A DNA stretch of 40,705 nt from Acidobacteriaceae bacterium. Its GTDB lineage: Bacteria > Acidobacteriota > Terriglobia > Terriglobales > Acidobacteriaceae. The notes beneath the pieces were generated by a model. The model saw only the letters and a list, made by a program, of their open reading frames with translations, did not search any database and was not told the DNA's origin. Numbering within the stretch: position 1 is the first letter of the stretch; the number at the start of each line of letters is the position of its first letter. This document shows, piece by piece, positions 24,759-33,408 of this stretch. The stretch is taken from positions 1-40,705 of the forward strand of contig JASHOY010000406.1 in the NCBI GenBank assembly GCA_030038435.1. Reading direction: 5' to 3'. The position numbers were made by a program, and so were the translations under genes.

Positions 24759-27410
24759 ATGGCGCGCATGAGCGCCACCTCCGTTCTGGCCTTCATGCTC
24801 TGCGCCGCAATTCATGCAGCTCCCGTCCCCGTCATCACGGCAAAAAACGCATCTTCCCGCGCTCAATGGGGAGCGCAACAACTCCGCGCCGCTCTTGCCA
24901 CGATCAAGCAAGCGCCGCAGGGCACCCGAGTCGTCGCGGGCCAGCTCACCGCGCCGGAGCTCAAACCATTCAATCTCCCCGCATTCCGGCCCCACGCCGA
25001 AGAAGCTTTCCTCATCCGCCAGATCGGCCACACTTGGATCATCGCCGGCAGCGATCCATCGGGCGTCCTCTACGGTGAACTCGAGCTCGCCGACCGTGTC
25101 CGCGCCTCGGGCTCACTCCCCCCCGGCATCGACGACCTGGAGCAGCCGCTCCTCAAGCTCCGCGGCGTCTGCATCGGCATGCAGAAGCCGGAAATCACTT
25201 ACGAAGGCGCCGAATACGACTACCGCTACACGCCCGAGAACTTCCCCTGGTTCTACAACAAGGCGCAGTGGGTCAAGTATCTCGACATGCTGGCCGAGGA
25301 GCGCTACAACACCCTTTATCTTTGGAACGGCCACCCTTTCACCAGCCTGCTCAAGCTGCCCCGTTACCCTGAAGCCCAGGAGCTGCCCATGGCGCAGCTC
25401 GACCAGAACATCGCCATGTTCCACTGGCTGACGGAGGAAGCCAACCAGCGTGGCATCTGGATCCTGCAGGGCTTTTATAACATCCATCTCTCCCACGCCT
25501 TCGCGCGCGCGCACCACCTGCCCTACCATCTTTCGGCGCCCAATCCGCTGGCCACCGAATACACCCGCTACGTTATCTCCCAGTTCGTGCAGAAGTATCC
25601 CAACGTGGGGCTCTTCGTCACCCTGGGTGAAGCCCTGGCCCCGCGCTATGGCGCGCAGTGGATGACGCAGGCGATCATTCCCGGCGTTAAAGACGGTCTC
25701 AAAGCCCTGGGCCAGACCACCGAGCCGCCCATCGTGGTCCGCGCGCATGCCACCGACATCGCAGCGGTGATGAAAGCTTCGCTGCCTCTATACTCGAACA
25801 TCGATACTATGTTCAAGTGGAACGGCGAGTCCCTGACCTGGACCGACGTGCGCGGCGGGGTGCGCCAGCGCTTCCAGCAGCTGGCCGCAGAATCCAACAT
25901 CACCATCGCCAACATCCACCTGCTCTCCGATCTCGAGCCCTTCCGTTGGGGTGATCCGACGTTCATCCGCGAAACTATCGCCAACTTTCCTGCCATCGGC
26001 ATCCAGGGCGTGCATGTTTATCCCTTACGCTACTGGGACTGGCCCTATGCCGGCGACAACACTACCCCGCGCCTGCTGCAAACCCAGCGCGACTGGATCT
26101 GGTTCCAGGCGTGGGGCCGCTATGCCTGGAACCCCTACCGCAATCCCCAAAAGGAGCACGTTTACTGGGTGAGGCAATTCGCCGACCGTTTCGGCACCGC
26201 GCAGGCCGGCGAAAGACTTCTCGCCGCCTATACCGATGCCGGCCCTTGCCAGCCCACGCTGCTGCCGCGCATCGGCATCACCGAAGGCAATCGCGAAGCC
26301 CTTACCCTGGGCATGACCATGCCGCAGGTGATTGACCAGGAGCGCTTCGGCCCCGACTATCCGCTCTGGAACGGCGACGCGCCCCCGGGCGAACGCCTCC
26401 AGCAGTACGTCGATGAAGAGTTCCACCAGCAGCCGCACCACGGCCAGACGCCGATCGGCGTCAGCGACCAGACCGTCGAGTGGTCAAGCGAAGCTCTCGC
26501 CGCCGCCCGCGCCGCCGCGCCCTACGTCACCAGGGACAAAGCCGAGTACGAGCGCATCGTCAACGACATGCGCTCCATCCACTTGCTCATGCTCTTCTAC
26601 AATGCCAAAATCAAGGCGGCGCAACAGGTTCTGCTCTACGGCTACGATCACCATGCCGCGCATCTGCGCGCCGCCGAGCCGCTGCTGGCCCAGAGCGTGG
26701 AGTATTTCAAGCAGCTCACCGCCATCGCCGGCCCGGCATACATCACGGCCACGAGCATGGAAACCTCGCAGCGCCGCATTCCCTTCCCCGGCGGCATGAA
26801 CAACTACCCAAGCTGGCAGCAGTGCCTGCCCATGTATGAAAAAGAGCTGGCCACCTTCCGCAAGCGTGTTGCCGCGCTCACCTCCGGCGCCGCCATCCAC
26901 CAGGTTGAATCCGACCACCCCTTCCCGCAAGTTGCGTTCACCCTCCAGCCCGGTCCCGGAGAAGAATTCACAGTGGAGAAAGGTGCACCGCTCTACCAGA
27001 CCGCGAACCCGCAAAGACCAGTCCCGCAGATTTCGGAACTCGATCCGCAGTTGGCCGGACTGCACGGCATCCGCATCCATCCGCGCCGGGGCGGCGCGCT
27101 CACCTTCATACTCGCCCAACCAGCCCAAATCCTGCTGGGCTATCAGCCCAACGGCGCCGGCAAAAATTCTATCCTCGATCCCGAAACCGAGCAGTGGAAC
27201 CTGCTGCTGCTCAACGCCATCAGCGCGCCCAAAGTGCCGGCCATGGCGGTCTGGGCCAAGCCGCTGCCCGCCGGCCCCAACCAGATCGATCTGGGCAAAG
27301 GCGATTACGTCGTCCTCGGCTTCATCCCCGCCGATTATCACGTAACCCCGCACATAGATTTCAGCTCCAGCAGCAACAGCGCCGCCAACCTCGACTGGCT
27401 CTTCGAGTAA
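24759..27410 (+). CDS. Large secreted glycoside-hydrolase-like protein, family unassigned
   Basis: The 883-residue product from ATG 24759 has GCAGGA 9 nt upstream and a signal peptide (SVLAFMLCAAIHAAP). ATG 24729 is an alternative start. Residues about 25-115 resemble the N-terminal alpha/beta domain seen before GH20 and GH67 barrels (EEAFLIRQIGHTWIIAGSDP, then GVLYGELELADRV). A TIM-barrel-like region follows (LRGVCIGMQKPE, YNTLYLWNGHPF, GIWILQGFYNIHLSHAF, NVGLFVTLGEAL, GIQGVHVYPLRYWDW). After a helical section comes a C-terminal beta domain (GLHGIRIHPRRGGALTFIL). It does not show the PWYWWADVP signature of GH115. Its neighbour in the same transcription unit is a pectin-type DUF4038 hydrolase, so a uronic-acid-containing glycan is a reasonable guess at substrate. 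Catalytic residues cannot be named with confidence. Confidence 0.72.
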   Translation: MARMSATSVLAFMLCAAIHAAPVPVITAKNASSRAQWGAQQLRAALATIKQAPQGTRVVAGQLTAPELKPFNLPAFRPHAEEAFLIRQIGHTWIIAGSDPSGVLYGELELADRVRASGSLPPGIDDLEQPLLKLRGVCIGMQKPEITYEGAEYDYRYTPENFPWFYNKAQWVKYLDMLAEERYNTLYLWNGHPFTSLLKLPRYPEAQELPMAQLDQNIAMFHWLTEEANQRGIWILQGFYNIHLSHAFARAHHLPYHLSAPNPLATEYTRYVISQFVQKYPNVGLFVTLGEALAPRYGAQWMTQAIIPGVKDGLKALGQTTEPPIVVRAHATDIAAVMKASLPLYSNIDTMFKWNGESLTWTDVRGGVRQRFQQLAAESNITIANIHLLSDLEPFRWGDPTFIRETIANFPAIGIQGVHVYPLRYWDWPYAGDNTTPRLLQTQRDWIWFQAWGRYAWNPYRNPQKEHVYWVRQFADRFGTAQAGERLLAAYTDAGPCQPTLLPRIGITEGNREALTLGMTMPQVIDQERFGPDYPLWNGDAPPGERLQQYVDEEFHQQPHHGQTPIGVSDQTVEWSSEALAAARAAAPYVTRDKAEYERIVNDMRSIHLLMLFYNAKIKAAQQVLLYGYDHHAAHLRAAEPLLAQSVEYFKQLTAIAGPAYITATSMETSQRRIPFPGGMNNYPSWQQCLPMYEKELATFRKRVAALTSGAAIHQVESDHPFPQVAFTLQPGPGEEFTVEKGAPLYQTANPQRPVPQISELDPQLAGLHGIRIHPRRGGALTFILAQPAQILLGYQPNGAGKNSILDPETEQWNLLLLNAISAPKVPAMAVWAKPLPAGPNQIDLGKGDYVVLGFIPADYHVTPHIDFSSSSNSAANLDWLFE

Positions 27411-27641
27411 CTCGTAGTTGTACCCGGCAAAGAATGCGGCAGCCGCCCGCACATCCTGCGGTGAGCCCCATCACGGTAAGAACCGTGGCGAGGGCACATT
27501 TTGTCCCTAGCTTTCTCCGCCACTGATTTGCGAAAAGTCCAGCGCGCCCCGGCGGAAAAGCGGGAGCGATCCGGGTACATGCGCCAGGCTGTCCGGCCGC
27601 AGCGCAAAAGCCCGCTCCTCTCGACTGAAAGGAGTGCTGCC

Positions 27642-28541
27642 ATGGCTGGCCCAACATTGCTCGTACTTGCCGCCGGCAAAGGAAGCCGCTACGGCGGCGT
27701 CAAGATCATTGAACCGGTGGGCCCGCAAGGCGAGACCCTCCTTGAGTACTCGCTTTTCGATGCTCGCAAGGCCGGCTTCGCCAGAATTGTCTTCGTGATC
27801 CGCAGAGACATCGACCGCGCGGTTAAGGAAACCCTGGGCGCTCGGCTAGTCCGCAACTTCGCCGTCGAGTATGCATATCAGGACCTGGTGCGTATTCCCT
27901 GGGGATACCAGGTGCCGCCCGCGAGGACCAAGCCCTGGGGGACGACCCATGCTGTGCTCTCCGCCATCAGCCTGATTCGCGAGCCCTTTGCGGTGATGAA
28001 CGTGGATGACTTCTACGGCGCGCAAAGTTTTTCAGTGCTGGCTCGCCATCTTCAGGCCGGCACCAACGATTGCGCCGTGGTTGGTTATGTCTTGCGCAAC
28101 ACGCTGCCGGAGATGGGCCCGGCGGCACGGGGAGTCTGCCAGATCGATGAGCAGAGTCTTCTTAAGGGCATTACCGAGTACAAAAACGTGGAACGCCGCG
28201 GCGGCCACGCGGTCTGCATCGACGCAAATGGGCAGGAGATAAAGCTCACCGGCGACGAGGTGGTTTCGATGAATTTGTGGGGCTTCCGGCCGGAAGTCCT
28301 CAACCCCATCGCCGTAAGCTTCGAGAGCTTCCTGAAAGGTCATGGCGGTGATCCCGACTCCGAATGCTATTTGCCTGACACCGTGCACCAGCTCATCACC
28401 GCAGGCAGCATGCGCGTGAAGATACTTCTGAGCACAGAGTCCTGGTTCGGATTGACCTATCGCGAGGACCATTCTCGCGCCACCCAGACCATCCGTCAGA
28501 TGATCGAGGCCGGCTACTACCCGCGGCGCCTCTGGACGTGA
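27642..28541 (+). CDS. Sugar-1-phosphate nucleotidyltransferase-like protein
   Basis: The 299-residue product starts at 27642 with AAAGGAG 7 nt upstream; upstream in-frame codons lack such a site. The N-terminus is the NTP-transferase signature LAAGKGSRYGG (residues 9-19), followed by KPWGTTHAVLSA and the metal-binding VMNVDDFYG. This fold activates a sugar phosphate by transferring a nucleotide (UTP, GTP or CTP) to give an NDP-sugar. The usual Lys in the GG-x-K region appears as GGVKIIEPVG. No kinase or epimerase partner is adjacent. The final substrate is not determinable from sequence alone. It follows the hydrolase gene by 231 nt, which includes a small CACGG/CCGTG hairpin near 27473. Confidence 0.85.
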   Translation: MAGPTLLVLAAGKGSRYGGVKIIEPVGPQGETLLEYSLFDARKAGFARIVFVIRRDIDRAVKETLGARLVRNFAVEYAYQDLVRIPWGYQVPPARTKPWGTTHAVLSAISLIREPFAVMNVDDFYGAQSFSVLARHLQAGTNDCAVVGYVLRNTLPEMGPAARGVCQIDEQSLLKGITEYKNVERRGGHAVCIDANGQEIKLTGDEVVSMNLWGFRPEVLNPIAVSFESFLKGHGGDPDSECYLPDTVHQLITAGSMRVKILLSTESWFGLTYREDHSRATQTIRQMIEAGYYPRRLWT

Positions 28542-28889
28542 GAAGAAGCTTCGACTCGCGCCCGCCGCGCCCCCCCGATGCCGCCCTCGAATCGCCTTCG
28601 CCGTCAACTCCTACCCCGCTGGCTCACACCACGCTGTATCTGCTGTCACATGCAGCACAACGGAAGAGGCTCACAATGGTGGGCCGGTGGGCGGTATCAG
28701 ACTTTGCCCACCGGGATTAACCTGCCGGGTCCCCAGTTGCAGGCGCCAGCTCCTGGCGCTATTTCCCGCGGTACACGTGGATGCGCTCTTCGCATGAATC
28801 CACCGAGCGCACAGGCCACAATGCCACTTCGCTTGCCTGCATGCGCTGGAGTCCGGCCTCAACCCATTGAGACACAAAGGAGGTCTCTT
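28542..28889. other. Intergenic stretch with two hairpins
   Basis: No gene is seen in 348 nt; open frames run through but lack ribosome-binding sites before 28890. GGTGGGC/GCCCACC inverted repeats lie around 28686-28712, and a tight hairpin with GCGCCAG (28743-28749) and CTGGCGC (28753-28759) follows. Neither is followed by a clean T-run. Confidence 0.4.
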
Positions 28890-29243
28890 ATGGCTACTGT
28901 GAGCCCGAGTGTGGGACTGCGGCTGGCCGCAAACAAGACCCTGCCGTTGCTTCCTCCGCTGCAATGGATTACCGGTACGGTGCATGAGATGCTGGTGCAG
29001 CCAGGCGAGAATTTCTATGTCTTCTCGCTGAGCAGCGCAGACAAAACCGTCATCCTCCGCATCGCCGATCCCCATACCGGCGCACCGCAAACGATCGTCA
29101 ACGCCGTCAATCCTGTCTACGACATGATGAAGGAGGCTTATTTCCGCAAGCTCCAGGTTGAAGTCGGCTATCGTGATTTCGGACCCGATCCGCAAGCCGG
29201 AATCAATAACCTCTCCATCGATCGTGTCATCCTGACGCAATAG
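28890..29243 (+). CDS. Small beta-rich protein of unknown function
   Basis: The 117-residue product starts at 28890 behind a near-perfect AAAGGAGGT Shine-Dalgarno 5 nt upstream, one of the strongest in the window, which suggests high expression. There is no signal peptide or membrane helix. The sequence alternates hydrophobic and polar residues in short strands (NFYVFSLSSADKTVILRIAD, QLQVEV-like LQVEVGYRDFG) and ends in DRVILTQ, so a small single beta domain is likely. No family is recognised. It sits between the nucleotidyltransferase gene and the convergent SGNH esterase gene. Confidence 0.72.
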   Translation: MATVSPSVGLRLAANKTLPLLPPLQWITGTVHEMLVQPGENFYVFSLSSADKTVILRIADPHTGAPQTIVNAVNPVYDMMKEAYFRKLQVEVGYRDFGPDPQAGINNLSIDRVILTQ

Positions 29244-29562
29244 GCCCTGCGCGGGATACGAGCCGCGCTTCCATCACCGGATTGTACCCGCGCGCTTTCA
29301 AATCCGATCGCGGTTCTCCTCTTGGCGACTGCCATTCGCGGCGCCCTTCAAGTGGTTTTTCGCGAAGAAAAGGCGACGACCGGGCTTCAGGGAAGCCCAT
29401 GGGAGAACCGCTATCCTCCATGCCGTAGAAGCTTTGCAAGCGTCTCCGCGGCGTCGCCATTTTCGCCGCGAGCCGTCGTTCCATCGCAACCACAGGAAGA
29501 GCGTCCGGCTGTCGATGCCGCCAGGTTCAATCCGCTGTCCACGACGACTTGCAGGACCGGCC
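29244..29562. other. Gene-free gap between convergent genes
   Basis: No frame is convincing. A GGGCTT (29382-29387) / AAGCCC (29393-29398) hairpin with a 5-nt loop is present, without a T-run. Nothing else was found in 319 nt. Confidence 0.4.
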
Positions 29563-30579
29563 TTATTTCGACATCAGCCTCTCCGCCGCCTCGCTCAGCA
29601 GGTTATGTCCGCGTGTTGTCGGGTGCAGATCATCCCAGAAAAGATAAGTATCGGGGTCCACTGTCGCCAGCCCCTGCGACGGACTGGTCACGTTGACCAG
29701 CGAGTAAGCCGCCGGCGACGCGACAATGCTGCGCATCAGCCCAAAGACATCGAGCTGATAAATCGTCAGGTGCCTGCGCGCATACAAGTCCTTCAGAAGC
29801 GAAACGCTCACTGCAAGGTAGGTGTTGAAGAGCAGCGACGCCGCCGTAGCCGTCGCCCGCGTGGAAGCCGATCCGTTAAATCGCGGCACCAGTCCCAGCG
29901 GCGGCACGTTGGGCACCAGGATCTGCGTCGCACCGGCTTCAATGAGGCGCTGGATGTTTGCGCTCTCCTGCGCCGCCGCGTTCAGAACATCGTCAGCCGA
30001 AGTTGCGGTGAGCAGGTCATTGGCGCCGCCCCAGATCACAAACAGCGTGTTCTGGTCGATCTTCGGTTTCGTCGCCAGATAATCTGTGATCTGCTGGCCG
30101 ACATTCTCTACCTCTACCGAGTAAACCGCGCAGGATACGAAACAGAGGGGGCTGGTTCCGCTGCCTGTGGTCGCAAACCCGTAGGCGTAATTCGTTCCGC
30201 CGTCGAGCGAATCTTTGACCTCCGGCCGGCTGGGCATCTGCGCGGCCAGTTGCTCGATCCATACTCCCTCATAATTCTGCGCCGCAGGAACGGTGTCCGG
30301 TCCATCGGTAAACCGGCCCAGGGTGTAATCCAGCGCGGGTCCGGGAGCGTAGATCCCATACTTCTCATAGGCCAGGTGCGCTACGTTCCCGGTATCCGAG
30401 AGCGAATCCCCGAAGACCACAATCGTGGAGTAGTCCTTCACCTGGGCCAGTGCGTCGGCGCTGACCAATATCGCCAGCGCAGCAACGCACAGCCACGTGC
30501 GCACACACAGAAGCAGCCTGCTCGGGCGCTGCGCGCAGACAAAGGTCTTCGCCAAGGAACGGAACCGATCGTTGCGCAT
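29563..30579 (-). CDS. Secreted SGNH/GDSL esterase or lipase
   Basis: The 338-residue product starts at 30579, with GAGG 6 nt upstream; an ATG at 30591 lacks a site. Residues 1-45 form a long signal peptide (RTWLCVAALAILVSADALAQ). The GDSL-family blocks are present: FGDSLSD with nucleophile Ser59, a Gly in NYAYG, GGANDLL, and the DxxH pair Asp316/His319 (DDLHPTTRGH). These enzymes hydrolyse ester bonds in lipids, acetylated xylan or pectin. Length and motifs fit the phospholipase/lecithinase-type GDSL group, but with no C-terminal autotransporter barrel. Location beside GH9 and pectin-type hydrolases makes a carbohydrate esterase role attractive. Confidence 0.9.
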   Translation of the reverse strand: MRNDRFRSLAKTFVCAQRPSRLLLCVRTWLCVAALAILVSADALAQVKDYSTIVVFGDSLSDTGNVAHLAYEKYGIYAPGPALDYTLGRFTDGPDTVPAAQNYEGVWIEQLAAQMPSRPEVKDSLDGGTNYAYGFATTGSGTSPLCFVSCAVYSVEVENVGQQITDYLATKPKIDQNTLFVIWGGANDLLTATSADDVLNAAAQESANIQRLIEAGATQILVPNVPPLGLVPRFNGSASTRATATAASLLFNTYLAVSVSLLKDLYARRHLTIYQLDVFGLMRSIVASPAAYSLVNVTSPSQGLATVDPDTYLFWDDLHPTTRGHNLLSEAAERLMSK

Positions 30580-30713
30580 AGGGGACCTCATCGGAGAGAT
30601 AGGGGCAAGTAGCAGGTATGGTACGCAAACTCACTGGAAAAGGACAGAAAAATCTTCGCACTCCCGCCTGGCTGTCGCCAGTCTCATCTCGCAACCTATT
30701 CCGAGTTCCGAAA

Positions 30714-33284
30714 TCAATTCCCCGTTCCCGTATGCTCCGCCGCATCCTGCTTCACGATGGCGTCAGCCGCATTCGCCACCATCACCCAGCTGCTTGCCGC
30801 CGAGATTGTCGTTTCGTCCTCGAACCACAACATCCCGAAATCCGTGATGCACTCGGGAAAGTCGGGCTTGATCACTACGTACCCCGGAATCATGCCGCCG
30901 GGTATATAGGAATTGTCGCCGCGGTTGTTGGAGTACGTCTTCAGCTTCGATGCCGTCCCAATCGCCGCAATATACGAGACGCTTGACACCGGATGCGTGC
31001 CCAGCAGGTAATTGGCCGCGCGCAGCGTATATTCCGGCCCCACGATTTCAGGAAATGCCTCGTGCAGGAAGTACATTTCCACCCCGAATTGCGCGACTTG
31101 CTCCGAGCCGCCCCATGCCCCGCGCGTAGGCGGCACGCCGAATGGTGTAGCGTCCAGCTCGCGATTCAATTGCGGCATATACGCCTTGAGCGCGGTCTTG
31201 AATTGCGCCCTGTAACTCGCATCCAGATAGGGCAGGGCGCGCACCGCTTGCCATCCGCCAAAGGCGAAGCGCTGCATCATGGTCGGGAAAAGCTCTTCGA
31301 CCCGTTGCTTGTAGGGCTGCGCCCCCCTGGTGGCAATCATCAGTTGCAGTGCCGCCGACCAGTCCGGTGAGCCGAAGCGCGCGAACTGCCGGAAAGGATT
31401 TGGCGCCGGGTGCGTCTTCTCGTCATTCCACAGCTTGATCGCGGTATCCAGGCACTCCCTTGACAGCGCATCATTCCAGCCTTTCAGCACCGTCGAAGCA
31501 GCAGCCAGCGATGCTGTTGCGCCATATTGCTCGAATGCGGTGTACTCGGTCCACGCCCAGCGATCATCCGGCTTGCCGCTGAAGTCTCCTTTCACTTCAT
31601 CCGGACCCAGCTTCGGGTCATAGATCCGCTCATCGGTTTGAGAAGCCGCATCGCCCACAAACGTGTATCCCGCCAGGTAGGGCGACTGAATTCCTTCGAA
31701 TGGATGTCCCACCGCATGAACCTGCGCCAGCGTCTGCAAGACCCCATGCTCCACTTGCTCGACCGCATCCGGAATCCCGTCCGGCCGGTGCATCTCCACC
31801 TCGCGCGCCTTCTCGTTCACCGTAAGTTCGTCCCACTTGATGTGGAAAGTATCGTAAGCCAGCGACAGATTCTCTATCGTCCCGTACTGTCCGTAGGCAT
31901 CGTTATCGAAATCTCCCGCGTCGAACCATCCGCCCACATTCAAGCCTGGAATGTGCTCCCCAGGCTTGTATGGCGAATAAGTATCCGGCCCCATGGCATA
32001 GCCATCGAAGTGCGGTGTATTCGGCGGCGCCTGGCGGGCGTCGTCCATATGAGCGACACCATGCCACATGTGATATCCATCGCGCACGGAAACGTGGTCC
32101 ATCTGTACGGCCAGAAATCCGTCCAGCGATGTCTGCCAGGTGTTTCCATACACGTCCTGCGCAATCGGAAAAACATCCGTGCGCTGGCCGGCGTATTCAA
32201 TCTCGTAGAGCCCCGGCTCTCTCACCGAGGAGAAATCGAATTTCACATAGTCGTACCGCAGCCACGGCATGGGCTTTGAGACCGGAGCTTCGAAAACTTC
32301 CTTGAACGAGCCGCCCTCCGCGAGCCGCAGCAGCCTGGCAATAGTTGGCGCTTTGAAGTTCGGGTCTAGCTCGATCACAGCCGCTTTCGCAAAATCCGCA
32401 GCGTAGCCGGCCTGGCTGTGCGCGATCATCGGCGGCCGCGTCCAATCAGGAATGTAATTCGGCCGGATGTGCCACACCACCGCATCTTTCGTTTTGCCGG
32501 CGGGAATCAAGGTGCGCAGCACAAACCAACCATTCTGCGCCGTGTCCCGTCCGTCGAAAAGCCGCAGCGGCCCGCTTTCGGAAGTAACCGTTATGCGATT
32601 CAATGGATCGGCAGCAGCCAGGGTCATACTCTGCCCCGTAGCGAAAGGCAGCGGCTCTGTATAGCCCTTGGCCTGGTGCCACTGTTCGACATACCAGATC
32701 TCTTTGGGGTCGCCGTGCCGGGGCGGCGCCGTCGTCATGCGGTCCTCGGGATAGCGCGGCAAAACTCCAAACTGCCGGCCATCGACCGCATACGATTTGT
32801 CCTCATAGATCGACGGTAAAAATTCCAGGTTGAAGCCTGCGCGGCCCAGCAGCAGCGCGGGAAGCGGTTTGTCAAGGTTCACGCTCACTCGCACCCCGCC
32901 CGGCTCGGCGGCCACCACCACCTGGTAATTGAAGTTGTAAGCGGGATAAGCAAGGTCCGCCGTCAGACGGTCATGCGCCTGGTCAGCCTGGTGCCCTTTG
33001 CTCTGCGGAATCGCGTCCCACTGCTCCGGCGTGGGCATAAGACGCACGCTGCCATTGGTGGCAATGCGATGCCCGTGCAGAATAATCTGCATGCCTGCGT
33101 CCTTCTGGTCGAAGAAGACGGGACTGTAATTGTCATTGAAGAGCATGATGCTCACGCCCCGCGCATCCAGGTAGCCGCTATCGGTCACCTTCATCTGCAG
33201 AGCAGCAGCGCCGAAGACCGGACGGCTTAGGGACAGCACCATCAACGAGCACATAAGCAGAAGGGTTCGCGGTCGATGGAACAT
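30714..33284 (-). CDS. Glycoside hydrolase family 9 (cellulase-type) with N-terminal Ig-like domain
   Basis: The 856-residue product starts at 33284, GGAG 7 nt upstream, with a signal peptide (LLLMCSLMVLSLSRPVFG). An N-terminal beta-rich part (residues about 28-300) precedes a CelD_N-like Ig domain (AVIELDPNFKAPTIARLLRL to LYEIEYAGQRTDVFPI) and a GH9 (alpha/alpha)6 barrel. The GH9 nucleophile-base motif is GGWFDAGDFDN near residues 450-460, and the C-terminal block YLLGTHPVSSVSY...GMLWFEDETTISA carries the candidate general acid Glu824. GH9 enzymes cleave beta-1,4-glucans, and some act on related substrates such as glucosamine oligomers. The first 300 residues are longer than in common GH9 proteins and not assigned. 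The gene lies 124 nt after the second permease gene and 134 nt before the esterase gene, all on the minus strand. Confidence 0.88.
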   Translation of the reverse strand: MFHRPRTLLLMCSLMVLSLSRPVFGAAALQMKVTDSGYLDARGVSIMLFNDNYSPVFFDQKDAGMQIILHGHRIATNGSVRLMPTPEQWDAIPQSKGHQADQAHDRLTADLAYPAYNFNYQVVVAAEPGGVRVSVNLDKPLPALLLGRAGFNLEFLPSIYEDKSYAVDGRQFGVLPRYPEDRMTTAPPRHGDPKEIWYVEQWHQAKGYTEPLPFATGQSMTLAAADPLNRITVTSESGPLRLFDGRDTAQNGWFVLRTLIPAGKTKDAVVWHIRPNYIPDWTRPPMIAHSQAGYAADFAKAAVIELDPNFKAPTIARLLRLAEGGSFKEVFEAPVSKPMPWLRYDYVKFDFSSVREPGLYEIEYAGQRTDVFPIAQDVYGNTWQTSLDGFLAVQMDHVSVRDGYHMWHGVAHMDDARQAPPNTPHFDGYAMGPDTYSPYKPGEHIPGLNVGGWFDAGDFDNDAYGQYGTIENLSLAYDTFHIKWDELTVNEKAREVEMHRPDGIPDAVEQVEHGVLQTLAQVHAVGHPFEGIQSPYLAGYTFVGDAASQTDERIYDPKLGPDEVKGDFSGKPDDRWAWTEYTAFEQYGATASLAAASTVLKGWNDALSRECLDTAIKLWNDEKTHPAPNPFRQFARFGSPDWSAALQLMIATRGAQPYKQRVEELFPTMMQRFAFGGWQAVRALPYLDASYRAQFKTALKAYMPQLNRELDATPFGVPPTRGAWGGSEQVAQFGVEMYFLHEAFPEIVGPEYTLRAANYLLGTHPVSSVSYIAAIGTASKLKTYSNNRGDNSYIPGGMIPGYVVIKPDFPECITDFGMLWFEDETTISAASSWVMVANAADAIVKQDAAEHTGTGN

Positions 33285-33408
33285 GGCTCATCTCCAGTAG
33301 TAAATCGCTTTCGATCGACCATCATACCCTCTGCGGCGTCTTCCGCGCTCTGATCCGCCACAATCGCATTGTCAGTTTCTCCCCAATCAGCCGCCTTCGA
33401 GGCTCTTA

